A stretch of DNA of 64,000 nt. Origin: Humibacillus xanthopallidus. Its GTDB lineage: Bacteria > Actinomycetota > Actinomycetes > Actinomycetales > Dermatophilaceae. The stretch's first letter is position 1. The number at the start of each line of letters is the position of its first letter. The notes under the pieces are model-generated. The model saw only the letters and a list, made by a program, of their open reading frames with translations, did not search any database and had not been told where the DNA came from. Below are positions 33,223-43,610 of this stretch, in pieces. Both the position numbers and the translations under genes were made by a program. Location: NCBI RefSeq assembly GCF_006717145.1, contig NZ_VFQF01000001.1, positions 496,001 through 560,000 of the forward strand. Direction: 5' to 3'.

Positions 33223-34704
33223 ATGAGCACCATCACCAAAGAGGAGATCGCGCAGTCGTTCGTCGATGAGCGCCTTCCCAAGCGATCGGTCGTCGGCTAC
33301 GGCTTCGGCGACTTCGCGAACAACCTCGCTTTCACCCTGAGCACCGCGTTCCTGCTCTACTACTACACCGACGTGGCCGGCCTCTCCGCCGCCGCCGTCG
33401 CCACGATGTTCTTCGTCGTGCGGCTCTGGGACGCCTTCGCCGACATGTTTGCCGGCCGGCTCGTCGACCGGACCATGACGCGGATGGGCAAGTTCCGCCC
33501 GTTCATCCTCTTCGGAGCGGTGCCGCTGCTCTTCCTCAGCTTCCTCACCTTCCACGTTCCGAGCTCGCTCGACGACGGCGCCAAGCTCCTCTACGCGTAC
33601 GTCACCTACGCGGTGCTCGGGCTGCTGTACTCGCTCGTCAACATCCCCTACGGCTCCCTCGCCTCGGCGATGACGCAGTCCGTCAAGGAGCGGGCCAAGC
33701 TCGTGTCGTCGCGCTTCTTCGGCGGCGCGATGGGTGGAATCGTCCTGACCTACATCATCGCCCCGAAGATCTCGGACCTGAAGGCGGTGAAGAAGACGCT
33801 CACCCCCGCGGAGTACCAGGAGCAGGTCCAGGCGATCTTCACGCAGACCACGCTGCTGTTCATCGTCATCGGCTCGATCGCCTACCTCATCACCTGGTAC
33901 TTCTGCCGCGAGCAGGTCGTGCGCACCTCCCCGCGGGTGTCGCTCCGCGAGACGTGGGACGCGATCCGCACGAACAAGCCCCTCGGCTACCTCTGCGCCG
34001 CGAGCTTCTTCTACCTCGTGGGCCTCTTCGCCGTCGGCGGTGCGTCAGCGTTCTACGCCCAGTACGTCATGGGCGACATCCGGTGGCTCGGGCCGATCAC
34101 CCTCGTCAACAGCGGGATCTCGATCGTCGCGGCCCCCTTCATCCCCAAGCTCGTCGACCGCTTCGGCAAGAAGTCGCTCTTCCAGTGGTGTGGCGTCTTC
34201 ACCGTCGTCGGCGGACTGGCGCTCTTCTTCACCCCGGCCGGTGCCGTCGCCCCGGCGCTGATCTTCTTGGGCATCAAGGGAATCGGTGCTGCGCTGATCA
34301 ACACGATCATGTTCGGCCTCGAGGCCGACACCGTCGAGTACGGCGAGTGGAGGTCCGGTCAGCGCTCCGAGGGTGCGACCTACGCGGTCTTCTCCTTCAC
34401 CCGCAAGATCACGCAGTCGATCGGTGGCGCCGTGGGTGCGGCGGCCCTGGCGTTCGGTGGCTACCTCTCTGCGACCGCAGCGGTGCCCAACCCGGTCCAG
34501 CCGGACTCCGCCATCGACGCCATCCGTTTCACGATCGGCCTGCTCCCCGCCATCGTCGCCGCCATCGCGATGCTGATCTTCTGGAAGTACCCGCTCACCG
34601 ACGAGCGCTTCCGCGAGATCCGCAACGAGACGGAGCTGCGCAAGCGCCAGCAGGGCCACCTCATCGGGCCCGACGGTCAGGTCATCGACGTCCGCGAGGC
34701 GTGA
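33223..34704 (+). CDS. GPH-family (UidB-like) glucuronide:cation symporter
   Basis: Membrane importer for glucuronides or glucuronate, 493 residues with about 12 transmembrane helices. GPH/melibiose-family signs are YGFGDFANNLAF at the first helix, RLWDAFADMFAGRLVDRT with FRPFILFG in the first cytoplasmic loop, and FGLEADTVEYGEWRSGQRSEG in the second half. ATG at 33223 was chosen over ATG at 33184 because AAAGGAG (33207-33213) stands 9 bp before it. Its location next to uidA-type catabolic genes and its own operator copy argue for glucuronide uptake, which the cytoplasmic UidA requires. Confidence 0.9.
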   Translation: MSTITKEEIAQSFVDERLPKRSVVGYGFGDFANNLAFTLSTAFLLYYYTDVAGLSAAAVATMFFVVRLWDAFADMFAGRLVDRTMTRMGKFRPFILFGAVPLLFLSFLTFHVPSSLDDGAKLLYAYVTYAVLGLLYSLVNIPYGSLASAMTQSVKERAKLVSSRFFGGAMGGIVLTYIIAPKISDLKAVKKTLTPAEYQEQVQAIFTQTTLLFIVIGSIAYLITWYFCREQVVRTSPRVSLRETWDAIRTNKPLGYLCAASFFYLVGLFAVGGASAFYAQYVMGDIRWLGPITLVNSGISIVAAPFIPKLVDRFGKKSLFQWCGVFTVVGGLALFFTPAGAVAPALIFLGIKGIGAALINTIMFGLEADTVEYGEWRSGQRSEGATYAVFSFTRKITQSIGGAVGAAALAFGGYLSATAAVPNPVQPDSAIDAIRFTIGLLPAIVAAIAMLIFWKYPLTDERFREIRNETELRKRQQGHLIGPDGQVIDVREA

Positions 34705-34732
34705 CACGCACGGCGTTGCTCCAGGTGGTGCT

Positions 34733-34773
34733 GACGGCGCCGGGAGGGTCCGACGGACCCACCCGGCGCCGTC
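34733..34773. terminator. Bidirectional terminator between transporter and MDMPI genes
   Basis: GACGGCGCCGGG (34733-34744) pairs with CCCGGCGCCGTC (34762-34773); the loop contains a second short hairpin GGGTCCG/CGGACCC. It sits between two convergent genes. Confidence 0.8.
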
Positions 34774-34791
34774 GCCCGTGTCGGGCGGGAG

Positions 34792-35610
34792 TCAGTCGAT
34801 CGCGTCGGTGAGCACCGCGTCGACGGCGGCCAGGGCGGCGGGGTCGCCCTCGCGGGTGATCGCGTCGACCGCTGGACGGTTCCAGAGCCAGCAGTCGAGG
34901 TCGGCCGCAGAGCCACAGATCTCGGCGGCGGACGCCTCGTCGGGGCCGTCGGCGACGAGGAGGCGTTTGAGATCGATGTCCTGACCCTCGTAGGTGCCGG
35001 TGATGCGCACCGGCGTGACCGTCCACGCGTGCATGGCGTCGACGGTCGCGATCGTGACCGAGCCCGCGATCGGCTCGTGCGCCAGGCCGGGCTCGGGCTC
35101 GTATCCGCGCATGATGCGCAGGGCCTCGTCGACGCCGTCGGCCGCGAGACGGCAGTCGAGCGGAGTGCGTGCGCCGACGGTCAGCTCGGCGTCGAGGCGG
35201 TGGATCATCGCCTCGTGCGCCTGGCGCCTCGCGATGTAGCCCGCGGTGTGCTCGTCGGCCCACATCCACAGCTCGGTGGCCGGGTCGAGCGCGGCGAGGG
35301 CACTGTGGAGGCGGCTGCTCGAGCGGTCGAAGTGTCCAAGGAGCCCGGCCCGGTCGGCCGGCCGCTCGACGCGACGCTCGTCCAGGGTGTCGACCTCGGC
35401 CCGGGTCGTCAGGCCGCCACTCGCGATCGCGCCCCAGAACCACTGCACCTCGGCGAGGTGCCAGATGAGGTCGTCAGCGTCCCAGTCGGGGCACGTCGGC
35501 ACCCGGACGCCCGGCGGCGCGTCCGCGAGCACGGCGCGGAAGCGGGCCGACTCCTCGGCGAGGTGGTCGAGGAACGGGGGAGCGGCGAGGTCGGACGGGC
35601 CGGACGGCAT
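34792..35610 (-). CDS. Maleylpyruvate isomerase family, mycothiol-dependent-type enzyme
   Basis: DinB-like metalloenzyme of the MDMPI group; family members use mycothiol, the actinobacterial thiol. 272 residues. N-terminal four-helix domain with the metal histidine in DDLIWHLAEVQWFWG and the pair in ARRQAHEAMIHRLDAEL, followed by a C-terminal MDMPI domain (about 180-265). ATG at 35610 was preferred; a longer frame reaches 35646 but overlaps the alkB stop. It begins 16 bp after the alkB-like gene on the same strand, so the two form a small operon. The substrate is unknown. Confidence 0.85.
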   Translation of the reverse strand: MPSGPSDLAAPPFLDHLAEESARFRAVLADAPPGVRVPTCPDWDADDLIWHLAEVQWFWGAIASGGLTTRAEVDTLDERRVERPADRAGLLGHFDRSSSRLHSALAALDPATELWMWADEHTAGYIARRQAHEAMIHRLDAELTVGARTPLDCRLAADGVDEALRIMRGYEPEPGLAHEPIAGSVTIATVDAMHAWTVTPVRITGTYEGQDIDLKRLLVADGPDEASAAEICGSAADLDCWLWNRPAVDAITREGDPAALAAVDAVLTDAID

Positions 35611-35626
35611 ACGGGTGGGGTCTCCT

Positions 35627-36277
35627 TCAACGGACTCCGGACACACGGAACTGGACGGAGATGCGCGGACCCACGGCCTCGGAGGTCTTGGGGACCGCGT
35701 GGTCCCACGTCCGCTGGCACGAGCCGCCCATCACGACGAGGTCACCATGCCCGAGGGGGAAGCGCAAGGTCTTTTGGCTCGTGCCCTCGATCGGCCCACC
35801 GTCACGCGGACGCAGCGTCAGCGTGCGCGACGAGCCTAGGGAGAGGATGGCGATCATCGTGTCGCTGTCGCGCGAGCGGCCGATGCGGTCGCCGTGCCAG
35901 GCCACGCTGTCACGGCCGTCGCGGTAGAGGCACAGGCCGGCGGTCACGAAGGGCTCGCCGAGCTCGTCGGCGTAGTGCGCCGAGAGGGCGTCGCGGGCCT
36001 CGGTCAACATCGGGTGGGGCAGCTGCTCGCCGGCGGCGTAGAACTTCGTGAGGCGGGGCACGTCGACGACGGAGTCGTACATCTGCCGGCGTTCTGCGTG
36101 CCACGGCACGTCGTGCAGCAGCGCCGTGAAGAGCTCGTCGCCCGCAGCCAGCCAGTCGGGGCGCACATCGACCCAGGCGCCCCGCGACAGGCGGTGGCGC
36201 CGGGTGGCCGCGCCGAGGTCGCGCAGGCTCATCTCGTCGGTGAGGTCGAGGAGCGACCCCTGAAGGGTGAGGTCCAT
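35627..36277 (-). CDS. alkB: Alpha-ketoglutarate-dependent dioxygenase AlkB
   Basis: Fe(II)/2-oxoglutarate oxygenase that removes alkyl groups from 1-methyladenine and 3-methylcytosine in DNA or RNA. 216 residues. The iron ligands are in the HxD of [10 protein letters not shown] and the histidine of [11 protein letters not shown]; the 2-oxoglutarate arginine is in [12 protein letters not shown] at 36277 has TATCGT (plus-strand 36284-36289) 6 bp upstream, so it is probably leaderless. Pairing with a mycothiol-type enzyme could reflect alkylation or electrophile defence, though that is inference. Confidence 0.93.
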   Translation of the reverse strand: MDLTLQGSLLDLTDEMSLRDLGAATRRHRLSRGAWVDVRPDWLAAGDELFTALLHDVPWHAERRQMYDSVVDVPRLTKFYAAGEQLPHPMLTEARDALSAHYADELGEPFVTAGLCLYRDGRDSVAWHGDRIGRSRDSDTMIAILSLGSSRTLTLRPRDGGPIEGTSQKTLRFPLGHGDLVVMGGSCQRTWDHAVPKTSEAVGPRISVQFRVSGVR

Positions 36278-36400
36278 CAGGCCACGATAACCCAGAAGTC
36301 GAACGCCTGTTCGACCAGAGCTGGCGAGAATGAGGAGATCTCTCGGGGGTTCGGCGCGTGCGGTGAGCCCGCGCTGCGCGAGCGGGGGAGAATGGGCACC

Positions 36401-37129
36401 ATGCCGCTCTACCGTGACGAGGCGATCGTCCTGCGCACCCACAAGCTGGGCGAGGCCGACCGCATCATCACGATGCTGACGCGCACGCGTGGTCGGGTGC
36501 GCGCCGTCGCCAAGGGGGTGCGGCGCACGAAGTCCCGCTTCGGCTCGCGGCTCGAGCCCGGCATGGTCATCGACGTGCAGTGCTACGAGGGCCGCAACCT
36601 CGACACCGTGACGCAGGTCGAGACCCTCGCTCCGTACGGCGACGCGATCGCCCGCGACTACGCCGCCTACACCTGTGCCACGTCGATGCTCGAGACCGCG
36701 CTCCAGCTGACGGAGGAGCACGAGCCGCAGACCCAGCAGTACCTCCTCCTCGCCGGCGCCCTCCGCTCGCTCGCCGAGCACAGCCACGACCCCGGGCTCG
36801 TCCTCGACGCCTACCTGCTGCGCTCGCTCGCCGTCGCCGGGTGGGCGCCGAGCTTCGTCGACTGCGCCCGCTGCGGCGCCACCGGGCCGCATCGTGCGTT
36901 CAACGTGCAGGCCGGCGGCGCCGTGTGTTCCATATGCCGTCCGCCCGGCTCGAGCGCGCCCGCCCCCGAGACGTTCGCCCTGCTCGCGTCCCTGCTCGCC
37001 GGAGACTGGGAGGTCGCCGATGCGAGCGACGACCGGTTCCGGCGGCAGGGCAACGGCCTCGTCTCCGCCTTCCTCCAGTGGCACATCGAGCGGGGCCTGC
37101 GTTCACTGCGCCTCGTCGAGCGCGCCTGA
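36401..37129 (+). CDS. recO: DNA repair protein RecO
   Basis: Helps RecR load RecA on SSB-coated DNA and anneals strands in RecF-pathway repair. 242 residues. N-terminal OB-fold ([24 protein letters not shown]) and C-terminal domain with a zinc-type CARCG...CSIC arrangement (two CxxC pairs). ATG at 36401 gives the usual MPLYRDEA start; GAGAAT at 36388-36393 could be its -10 (7 bp spacing), with GGGGGAG overlapping it. It is followed 34 bp later by uppS, the conserved actinobacterial order. Confidence 0.96.
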   Translation: MPLYRDEAIVLRTHKLGEADRIITMLTRTRGRVRAVAKGVRRTKSRFGSRLEPGMVIDVQCYEGRNLDTVTQVETLAPYGDAIARDYAAYTCATSMLETALQLTEEHEPQTQQYLLLAGALRSLAEHSHDPGLVLDAYLLRSLAVAGWAPSFVDCARCGATGPHRAFNVQAGGAVCSICRPPGSSAPAPETFALLASLLAGDWEVADASDDRFRRQGNGLVSAFLQWHIERGLRSLRLVERA

Positions 37130-37163
37130 CCTGCAAGCGAACTCACCACCTCAACGGAGAGCC

Positions 37164-37940
37164 ATGTACGCCAAGCCCTTCCCGCACCCCTCCGGCGCGA
37201 CGGCACCAGTGATCGCTGCAGACCTGCTGCCGAAGCACGTCGCCGTCGTCATGGACGGCAACGGCCGCTGGGCCAACGCGCGGGGCCTGCCGCGCACCAA
37301 GGGTCACGAGGCGGGGGAGGCGTCGCTGCTCGACGTCGTCGCCGGGGCGATCGAGGTGGGCGTGACCCATCTATCGGCCTACGCCTTCTCGACGGAGAAC
37401 TGGCGCCGGTCGCCCGAGGAGGTGCGCTTCCTCATGGGCTTCAACCGCGACGTCATCCGCCGGCGCCGCGACCAGCTGCACGAGTGGGGTGTGCGGATGC
37501 GCTGGGTGGGCCGCACTCCTCGCCTCTGGCGCTCGGTGATCAAGGAGCTCGAGGTCGCCCAGGAGCTGACGCAGCACAACACCGGGCTGACCCTCTACTT
37601 CTGCGTGAACTATGGCGGCCGCGCCGAGATCGCCGACGCCGTGCAGCGAATCGCCCATGACGTCAAGGCCGGTCGGCTGCGTCCGGGCTCCGTCGACGAG
37701 AAGACGATCAAGCGCTACCTCGACGAGCCGACGATGCCTGACGTCGACCTCTTCGTGCGGTCGTCGGGCGAGCAGCGCACGAGCAACTTCCTGCTGTGGC
37801 AGTCGGCCTATGCGGAGATGGTCTTCCAGAACCGGCTCTGGCCGGACTACGACCGGCGCGACCTGTGGGCTGCCGTCGAGGACTACGTCAACCGCGAGCG
37901 CCGCTACGGCGGAGCCGTAGACACCCCCACCGAGACCTGA
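37164..37940 (+). CDS. uppS: Isoprenyl transferase (UPP synthase family)
   Basis: cis-Prenyltransferase that builds the undecaprenyl- or decaprenyl-diphosphate carrier for cell-wall synthesis. 258 residues. The catalytic aspartate is in [13 protein letters not shown], with the signature segments [21 protein letters not shown] and [27 protein letters not shown] at 37164 is preceded by GGAGA. It follows recO and converges on zur, the gap being filled by repeat cluster III. Confidence 0.96.
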   Translation: MYAKPFPHPSGATAPVIAADLLPKHVAVVMDGNGRWANARGLPRTKGHEAGEASLLDVVAGAIEVGVTHLSAYAFSTENWRRSPEEVRFLMGFNRDVIRRRRDQLHEWGVRMRWVGRTPRLWRSVIKELEVAQELTQHNTGLTLYFCVNYGGRAEIADAVQRIAHDVKAGRLRPGSVDEKTIKRYLDEPTMPDVDLFVRSSGEQRTSNFLLWQSAYAEMVFQNRLWPDYDRRDLWAAVEDYVNRERRYGGAVDTPTET

Positions 37941-37960
37941 GTCGAGAAAGCACCAGACAT

Positions 37961-38308
37961 CAATCGAAAGAGCACCCAGTCGGCCTCTCGCTCCAGGGCG
38001 GGCCGGTCAACCGCAATCGAAAGAGCAGTTCGTCGCCCTGTCCGCAATCGAGAGAGCAGTTCGTCGCCCTGTCGAGCGGCCCCGCGCGGCCGTCTGGAAG
38101 GGCGACGAACTGCTCTCTCGATTGAGATCCTGTGGGTGCTGCTCGGCCGCCGCCCCGTCCAGGCCGACGGAGTGCTCTTTCGATTGAGATCCTGTGGGTG
38201 CTGCTCGGCCGCCGCCCCGTCCAGGCCGACGGAGTGCTCTTTCGATTGAGATCCTGGGGGTGCTGCTCGGCCGCCCCCGTCAAGGCCGACGGAGTGCTCT
38301 TTCGATTG
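37961..38308. repeat. Cluster III of hairpin-forming interspersed repeats
   Basis: The gap between convergent uppS and zur (37941-38317) holds three direct copies (37961-37982 decayed, 38014-38035, 38045-38066) followed by four inverted ones (38103-38124, 38165-38186, 38227-38248, 38287-38308) of the 22-bp element with core GTGCTCTTTCGATTG or CTGCTCTTTCGATTG. The inverted copies recur every 60-62 bp with a near-identical spacer (GATCCTGTGGGTGCTGCTCG). The junction can fold into a long stem. No gene is seen. Confidence 0.9.
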
Positions 38309-38317
38309 AGTTGCTGG

Positions 38318-38731
38318 TCAGGCTCCGGCGGCGGTGCAGTCGGCGCAGGTGCCGAAGATCTCGATCGAGTGGGTGACCCCGCTGAAGCCGTGGTCGCCGG
38401 CGACCTTGTCAGCCCACTTCTCGACCGCAGGTCCCTCGACCTCGACCGTCTTGCCGCAGGCTCGGCACACGAGGTGATGGTGGTGGTGGGTCGAGCAGGC
38501 GCGGTAGACGGCCTCGCCGTCGTCGGTGCGCAGCACGTCGACGGTACCCGCCTCGACCATGGCCTGCAGGGCGCGATAGACGGTGGCCAGTCCGACGCCC
38601 TCTCCGGCTTCGCGCAGGCGCGCGTGCACCGTCTGGGCCGACGTGAAGTCGTCGCAGCGTCCGAGCAGCTCGGCCACCGCCACCTGCTGGCGCGTCGGCC
38701 GTCGGCTCACCGGACTCGTCGTCTTGGTCAT
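38318..38731 (-). CDS. zur: Zinc uptake regulator Zur (Fur family)
   Basis: Zn-responsive repressor of zinc uptake genes. 137 residues. Winged-helix DNA-binding domain (about 1-85, GLATVYRALQAMVEAG), the His-rich metal segment STHHHHHLVCRACG, and two CxxC structural zinc pairs (CRAC and CADC). It is last gene of znuA-znuC-znuB-zur, overlapping znuB by 4 bp, and the operon starts with Zur boxes, so it should be autoregulated. Assignment to Zur rather than Fur rests on the operon. Confidence 0.95.
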   Translation of the reverse strand: MTKTTSPVSRRPTRQQVAVAELLGRCDDFTSAQTVHARLREAGEGVGLATVYRALQAMVEAGTVDVLRTDDGEAVYRACSTHHHHHLVCRACGKTVEVEGPAVEKWADKVAGDHGFSGVTHSIEIFGTCADCTAAGA

Positions 38732-39786
38732 CGTGCCGTTCCCGTCGTCGTGCCCGCAGTGTCAGCCGCGCCAGCCGTGCCCGCTGTGTCAGCCGTGCCG
38801 TCGGGGTCGCTGTGCGGGCCTTCGTGGCCGTGCTCGTCGTAGTGGCTCTCGTGGGCGGCGTGCAGGTGCCCGTCATGGACGTAGTCGACGTGGTCGCCGT
38901 GGGGGATCGCCTCGTGCCCGCACTCGATGCCGTGCTCGTGCGCATGCGCCTCGGCCACGTCGTGGCGCCGTCGTGACAGCTGGGTGCGTGCCGTCGCCAC
39001 CATGGCGGTGACGATGAACAGCCCGACGGCGAGCAGCACGATGGTGCCGCCCGACGGCGTGTTGAGCGGGTAGGAGAGCGCCACACCACCGACCGACGAG
39101 ACGAGGCCGAAGGCGATGGCCCAGCGCAGAGCCCCGCTGAAGGACCGGGCGATGAGCTGGCTCGCGGCGTTGGGCACGATCATGAGGGCGCTGATGAGCA
39201 GCAGGCCCACGACCCGCATCGCGACGACGACGGTCGTCGCGGTGAGGACGGCGAGCACGATGTTGAGTGGCAGCACCGGGATGCCGACTGCTCGGGCGTA
39301 CTCCTCGTCGTTGGCGACGGCGAAGAGTCGCGGCCGTAGCGCCCAGGTCGTCGCGGCGATGAGCACCGCGAGCCCGGCGAAGAGGTAGAGGTCGGACGAG
39401 GTCGTCGTGAGGATCGAGCCGAAGAGGTACTTCATGAGGTTGGCCGGCGTGCCGTCGGGCGACTTGCTGATGATGACGACGCCGGCCGCGATGCCGCCGT
39501 AGAAGATCACGGCCAGGGCGACGTCGCCGTTGGTGCGGCCGCGGGTGCGCAGCAGCTCGATCACGACGGCTGCGACGACAGCAGCGACGAGCGCGGTCCA
39601 GACGGGCGCCACCCCGGTGACGAGACCGATCGCGACACCGGCGAGGGCGACGTGACCCATGCCGTCGCCGATGAGCGAGAGGCGCCGCTGCACGAGGAAG
39701 ATGCCGACCATCGGCGCGACGGTGCCGACGAGGAGCGCCGCGATGAGCGCCCGTTGCATGAAGTCGATCGAGAGCAGGTCGATCAT
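38728..39786 (-). CDS. znuB: Zinc ABC transporter permease ZnuB
   Basis: Membrane subunit of the zinc importer, 352 residues. About eight or nine helices occupy residues 1-270, with the family segments VQRRLSLIGDGMGHVALAGVAIG and MRVVGLLLISALMIVPNAAS. The last ~75 residues form a cytoplasmic tail rich in histidine, aspartate and glutamate (HAHEHGIECGHEAIPHGDHVD and onward), a likely zinc buffer or sensor, then a low-complexity Thr/Ala end. 4-bp overlaps (ATGA) with znuC before and zur after show tight coupling. Confidence 0.95.
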   Translation of the reverse strand: MIDLLSIDFMQRALIAALLVGTVAPMVGIFLVQRRLSLIGDGMGHVALAGVAIGLVTGVAPVWTALVAAVVAAVVIELLRTRGRTNGDVALAVIFYGGIAAGVVIISKSPDGTPANLMKYLFGSILTTTSSDLYLFAGLAVLIAATTWALRPRLFAVANDEEYARAVGIPVLPLNIVLAVLTATTVVVAMRVVGLLLISALMIVPNAASQLIARSFSGALRWAIAFGLVSSVGGVALSYPLNTPSGGTIVLLAVGLFIVTAMVATARTQLSRRRHDVAEAHAHEHGIECGHEAIPHGDHVDYVHDGHLHAAHESHYDEHGHEGPHSDPDGTADTAGTAGAADTAGTTTGTAR

Positions 39787-40634
39787 CGCCGGCTCCCGTC
39801 GTGGGGCGCATCGAGAGGGCCGACGGCCACGCCGCTCGGGTGCGGCCGCAGCTCGTCGTCGTGGTGGTGGCTGTCGTGGTCGTGGTGCACGGCTCCGCGC
39901 TGCGCGGCATACCGCTCCGGGGTGCCGTCGAAACGGATGCGCCCACCGTCGACGACGACGATGCGGGTGAGCAGCCGCTCGAGCGCGCCGAGCTCGTGGG
40001 TGACGATGATCATCGTCACGCCGCGCTCGACGAGCCGCTCGAGCACGTCGGCGAGGACGTGCTGGTTGGCGGCGTCGACGCCTGCCGTCGGCTCGTCCAT
40101 GATGAGCACGTCGGGCTGGCCGGCGAGAGCGCGCGCGATGAGCACGCGGCGCTGTTGGCCACCCGAGAGCGTGCTGACCTCGGTCGCTGCACGGTCGGCG
40201 AGCCCGACGACGTCGAGCGAGCGAGCGACGATCTGGCGGTCGGTTGCCCGCAGGCGGCCGAGCCACCCGATGCGGGGGAGCCGTCCGGTCGAGACGATCT
40301 CCTCCGCCGTGGCCCGCACCGACGTCGAGAGGGTATGCCGCTGGGGCACGTAGCCGAGGCGCGCGCGGTCTCGCAGCTCGTCGCCGGGCACGCCGAAGAG
40401 GGTGAGGGTGCCGGCGGTGCGCTCGTTGAGCCCGAGGATGCCCTTCATGAGGGTGGACTTGCCGGAGCCGTTCGGCCCGACGACGGCCACGATCTCGCCG
40501 CGGCGGACCGTCAGCGTGGCGTCGGTGACCGTCGGGCGCTCGCCGTAGCCGAAGGAGGCCCGTCGCAGGTCGATGACGGCGTCGGCGGGGGCCGGCGCGA
40601 CCCCGGGCTCAGGCGAGGTGCGGGCTGCGCTCAT
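39783..40634 (-). CDS. znuC: Zinc ABC transporter ATP-binding protein ZnuC
   Basis: ATPase subunit, 283 residues. Walker A GPNGSGKS, signature LSGGQQRR, Walker B VLIMDEPTAGVD, H-loop THEL. The C-terminus has a histidine-rich stretch (HHDHDSHHHDDELRPH). ATG at 40634 was chosen because it overlaps the znuA stop by 4 bp (ATGA); a GTG at 40640 is the alternative. The signature and neighbours place it in the zinc/manganese family. Confidence 0.95.
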   Translation of the reverse strand: MSAARTSPEPGVAPAPADAVIDLRRASFGYGERPTVTDATLTVRRGEIVAVVGPNGSGKSTLMKGILGLNERTAGTLTLFGVPGDELRDRARLGYVPQRHTLSTSVRATAEEIVSTGRLPRIGWLGRLRATDRQIVARSLDVVGLADRAATEVSTLSGGQQRRVLIARALAGQPDVLIMDEPTAGVDAANQHVLADVLERLVERGVTMIIVTHELGALERLLTRIVVVDGGRIRFDGTPERYAAQRGAVHHDHDSHHHDDELRPHPSGVAVGPLDAPHDGSRR

Positions 40635-41596
40635 GAGCACCCCAGACCCTGCTGGAGCGCGCCGAGGTTGCTGCGCATGACCTCAAAGTAGTCCTTGCCG
40701 GCCGACTCGGTCGTGATGCCCTCGATGGGGTCGAGGGTCCCGAGCTTCGCGCCGGTCGACGTCGCGACGGTCTGGGCGAACTTGGGCTCGACGAGCGTCT
40801 CCTGGAAGATCGTCGTGACGCCCTCGTTGCGCACGAGGTCCGAGATCTCTTGGAGCGCAGCGGCGCTCGGCTCCGCATCGGGGGAGATGCCGCTGATGCC
40901 GTGCTGCTCGAGCCCGTAGCGCTTGGCGAGGTAGCCGAAGGCGGCGTGGCTCGTGACGAGAACCTTGGATCTGCAGGACGCGAGCCCCTTGGCGAACTCG
41001 CCATCGAGCGCGGTCAGCTTCGCGACGAAGGCATCGGTGTTGGCCGCGTAGGTGGCGGCCTTCGCCGGGTCGTCCTTGGCGAGCCGCGCGCCGATGGCCT
41101 TGGCGACCGCGGCATACCGCTGCGGGTCGAGCCAGAAGTGCGGGTCGTCGGCCGAGTGCTCGGCGTGGGCTGCCGCCGACTCGCCGGAGTGGTCGTGGCC
41201 GTCCTGCGACGCGGGGAGCGTCAGCGACGCGGCGTCGGCGATGTCGAGGACCCGGCTCGGGTCGACCTGCGCCATGGCGTCGTCCACCGCGGGCTGGAAG
41301 CCGTCGGCATAGATTACGAGGCGCGCCTTCGTCAGGCCGGCGACGTCCTGAGGGGCGAGCTCGAGGTCGTGCGGCTCGGCGCCCGGCTTGGTCAGCGACG
41401 TGACCGGCAGGGCTGAGCCGGTGATCTGCTCGGTGGCGAACTGCAGGGGATAGAAGGAGGTGACGACTGCCCCCTCTGCCGAGCCCGAGCCCGCTCCGGA
41501 GTCGCTGCTGCACGCAGCGGCCGTCAGGACGAGAGCGGCCGAGGCACCGACAGCGGTGAGTGCGGTCAGCGCGCGGCGCCGGGGAGCGGAGATCAT
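40631..41596 (-). CDS. znuA: Zinc ABC transporter substrate-binding lipoprotein ZnuA
   Basis: Captures zinc outside the membrane. 321 residues. Signal peptide with lipobox LTAAACSSD (lipidated cysteine near residue 28). Metal-binding histidines are expected in [18 protein letters not shown] and [10 protein letters not shown]; a His-rich loop ([20 protein letters not shown]) lies between the first two, as in ZnuA. ATG at 41596 is taken as start because codons upstream lie inside the Zur operator; no ribosome site is visible. First gene of the operon. Confidence 0.94.
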   Translation of the reverse strand: MISAPRRRALTALTAVGASAALVLTAAACSSDSGAGSGSAEGAVVTSFYPLQFATEQITGSALPVTSLTKPGAEPHDLELAPQDVAGLTKARLVIYADGFQPAVDDAMAQVDPSRVLDIADAASLTLPASQDGHDHSGESAAAHAEHSADDPHFWLDPQRYAAVAKAIGARLAKDDPAKAATYAANTDAFVAKLTALDGEFAKGLASCRSKVLVTSHAAFGYLAKRYGLEQHGISGISPDAEPSAAALQEISDLVRNEGVTTIFQETLVEPKFAQTVATSTGAKLGTLDPIEGITTESAGKDYFEVMRSNLGALQQGLGCS

Positions 41597-41598
41597 GA

Positions 41599-41631
41599 TG
41601 ACAATCATTCTCGTCATGAGAATGATTGTCA
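41599..41631 (-). promoter_or_regulatory. Double Zur box at the znuA promoter
   Basis: TGACAATCATTCTC (41599-41612) and GAGAATGATTGTCA (41618-41631) form a perfect 14-bp inverted repeat. Within it is TGAGAATGATTGTCA, fitting the Fur/Zur pattern TGAnAATnATTnTCA, with a second overlapping match on the other side. It ends 3 bp before the znuA ATG. Confidence 0.88.
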
Positions 41632-41645
41632 AAACCGCGCAACCG

Positions 41646-41933
41646 TCAGCTGGGGAAGATCCTCACGACGGCGACCGCCAGGGCGAGCACGAGCACCGCC
41701 GTGCGCATCAGCCGCTCGGGCAGGGTCAGACGCTCCCACGTGAGGTAGAGCAGCCACCCGACGAAGAGCGAGACGAGCAGGAACGCGATGCCCGCCCACG
41801 GCCGCGGCGCGAGGATGCCGACGGCCAGCAGGGCGACGAAGCCGCCGATCGCGACCGGCCGCGGCACGGCGCGCAGCCGCTCCACCCACGGGTAGGAGGC
41901 GTGCTCGACACGGGAACGAAAGTTCAGGGCCAC
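41646..41933 (-). CDS. Small two-helix membrane protein (DUF6703-like)
   Basis: 95 residues with hydrophobic helices at about 28-62 and 74-92 and a basic N-terminus ([21 protein letters not shown]). It resembles the small actinobacterial protein often found next to glyS; the DUF number is from memory. The GTG at 41933 is preceded at 6 bp by TACGCT (plus-strand 41940-41945), suggesting a leaderless transcript. It is divergent from glyS. Function unknown. Confidence 0.7.
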   Translation of the reverse strand: MALNFRSRVEHASYPWVERLRAVPRPVAIGGFVALLAVGILAPRPWAGIAFLLVSLFVGWLLYLTWERLTLPERLMRTAVLVLALAVAVVRIFPS

Positions 41934-41998
41934 GGCACGAGCGTAGGTGACGCGGCGGCATACCTCGGACGGCGGACGACCGCCCGGCCCCGCCCCGA

Positions 41999-42004
41999 TA
42001 ACCT
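41999..42004 (+). promoter_or_regulatory. Leaderless promoter -10 of glyS
   Basis: TAACCT ends 7 bp before the ATG at 42012; no ribosome binding site lies between. Confidence 0.5.
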
Positions 42005-42011
42005 GAGCGGC

Positions 42012-43406
<1,395 letters not shown>

Positions 43407-43425
43407 CCCCACCACCCACCGCTGA

Positions 43426-43461
43426 CGTATGCCGTCCGCCCACCCGGGCGGGCGGCATACG
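43426..43461 (+). terminator. glyS terminator built from two GTATGCCG octamers
   Basis: CGTATGCCGTCCGCCC (43426-43441) pairs with GGGCGGGCGGCATACG (43446-43461) with one G-T wobble and a 4-base loop. The two arms begin and end with opposed copies of the window-wide octamer. Confidence 0.75.
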
Positions 43462-43473
43462 TGCGTTCGTGGC

Positions 43474-43597
43474 CAATCGAAAGAGCAGTTCGTCGTGGTG
43501 CCGATGACCGCGCAGTCCTCGAAAAGGCGACGAACTGCTCTTTCGATTGCGGGGGCCGCGCAGTCCTCGAAAAGGCGACGAACTGCTCTTTCGATTG
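43474..43597. repeat. Cluster IV of hairpin-forming interspersed repeats
   Basis: Between convergent glyS and sseA: one direct copy (43474-43495) and two inverted copies (43528-43549, 43576-43597) of the 22-bp element with core GAACTGCTCTTTCGATTG. The direct copy is perfectly complementary to either inverted copy. The two inverted copies repeat every 48 bp with spacer CGCAGTCCTCGAAAAGG. Confidence 0.9.
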
Positions 43598-43610
43598 TGG
43601 AGGGGGGTTG

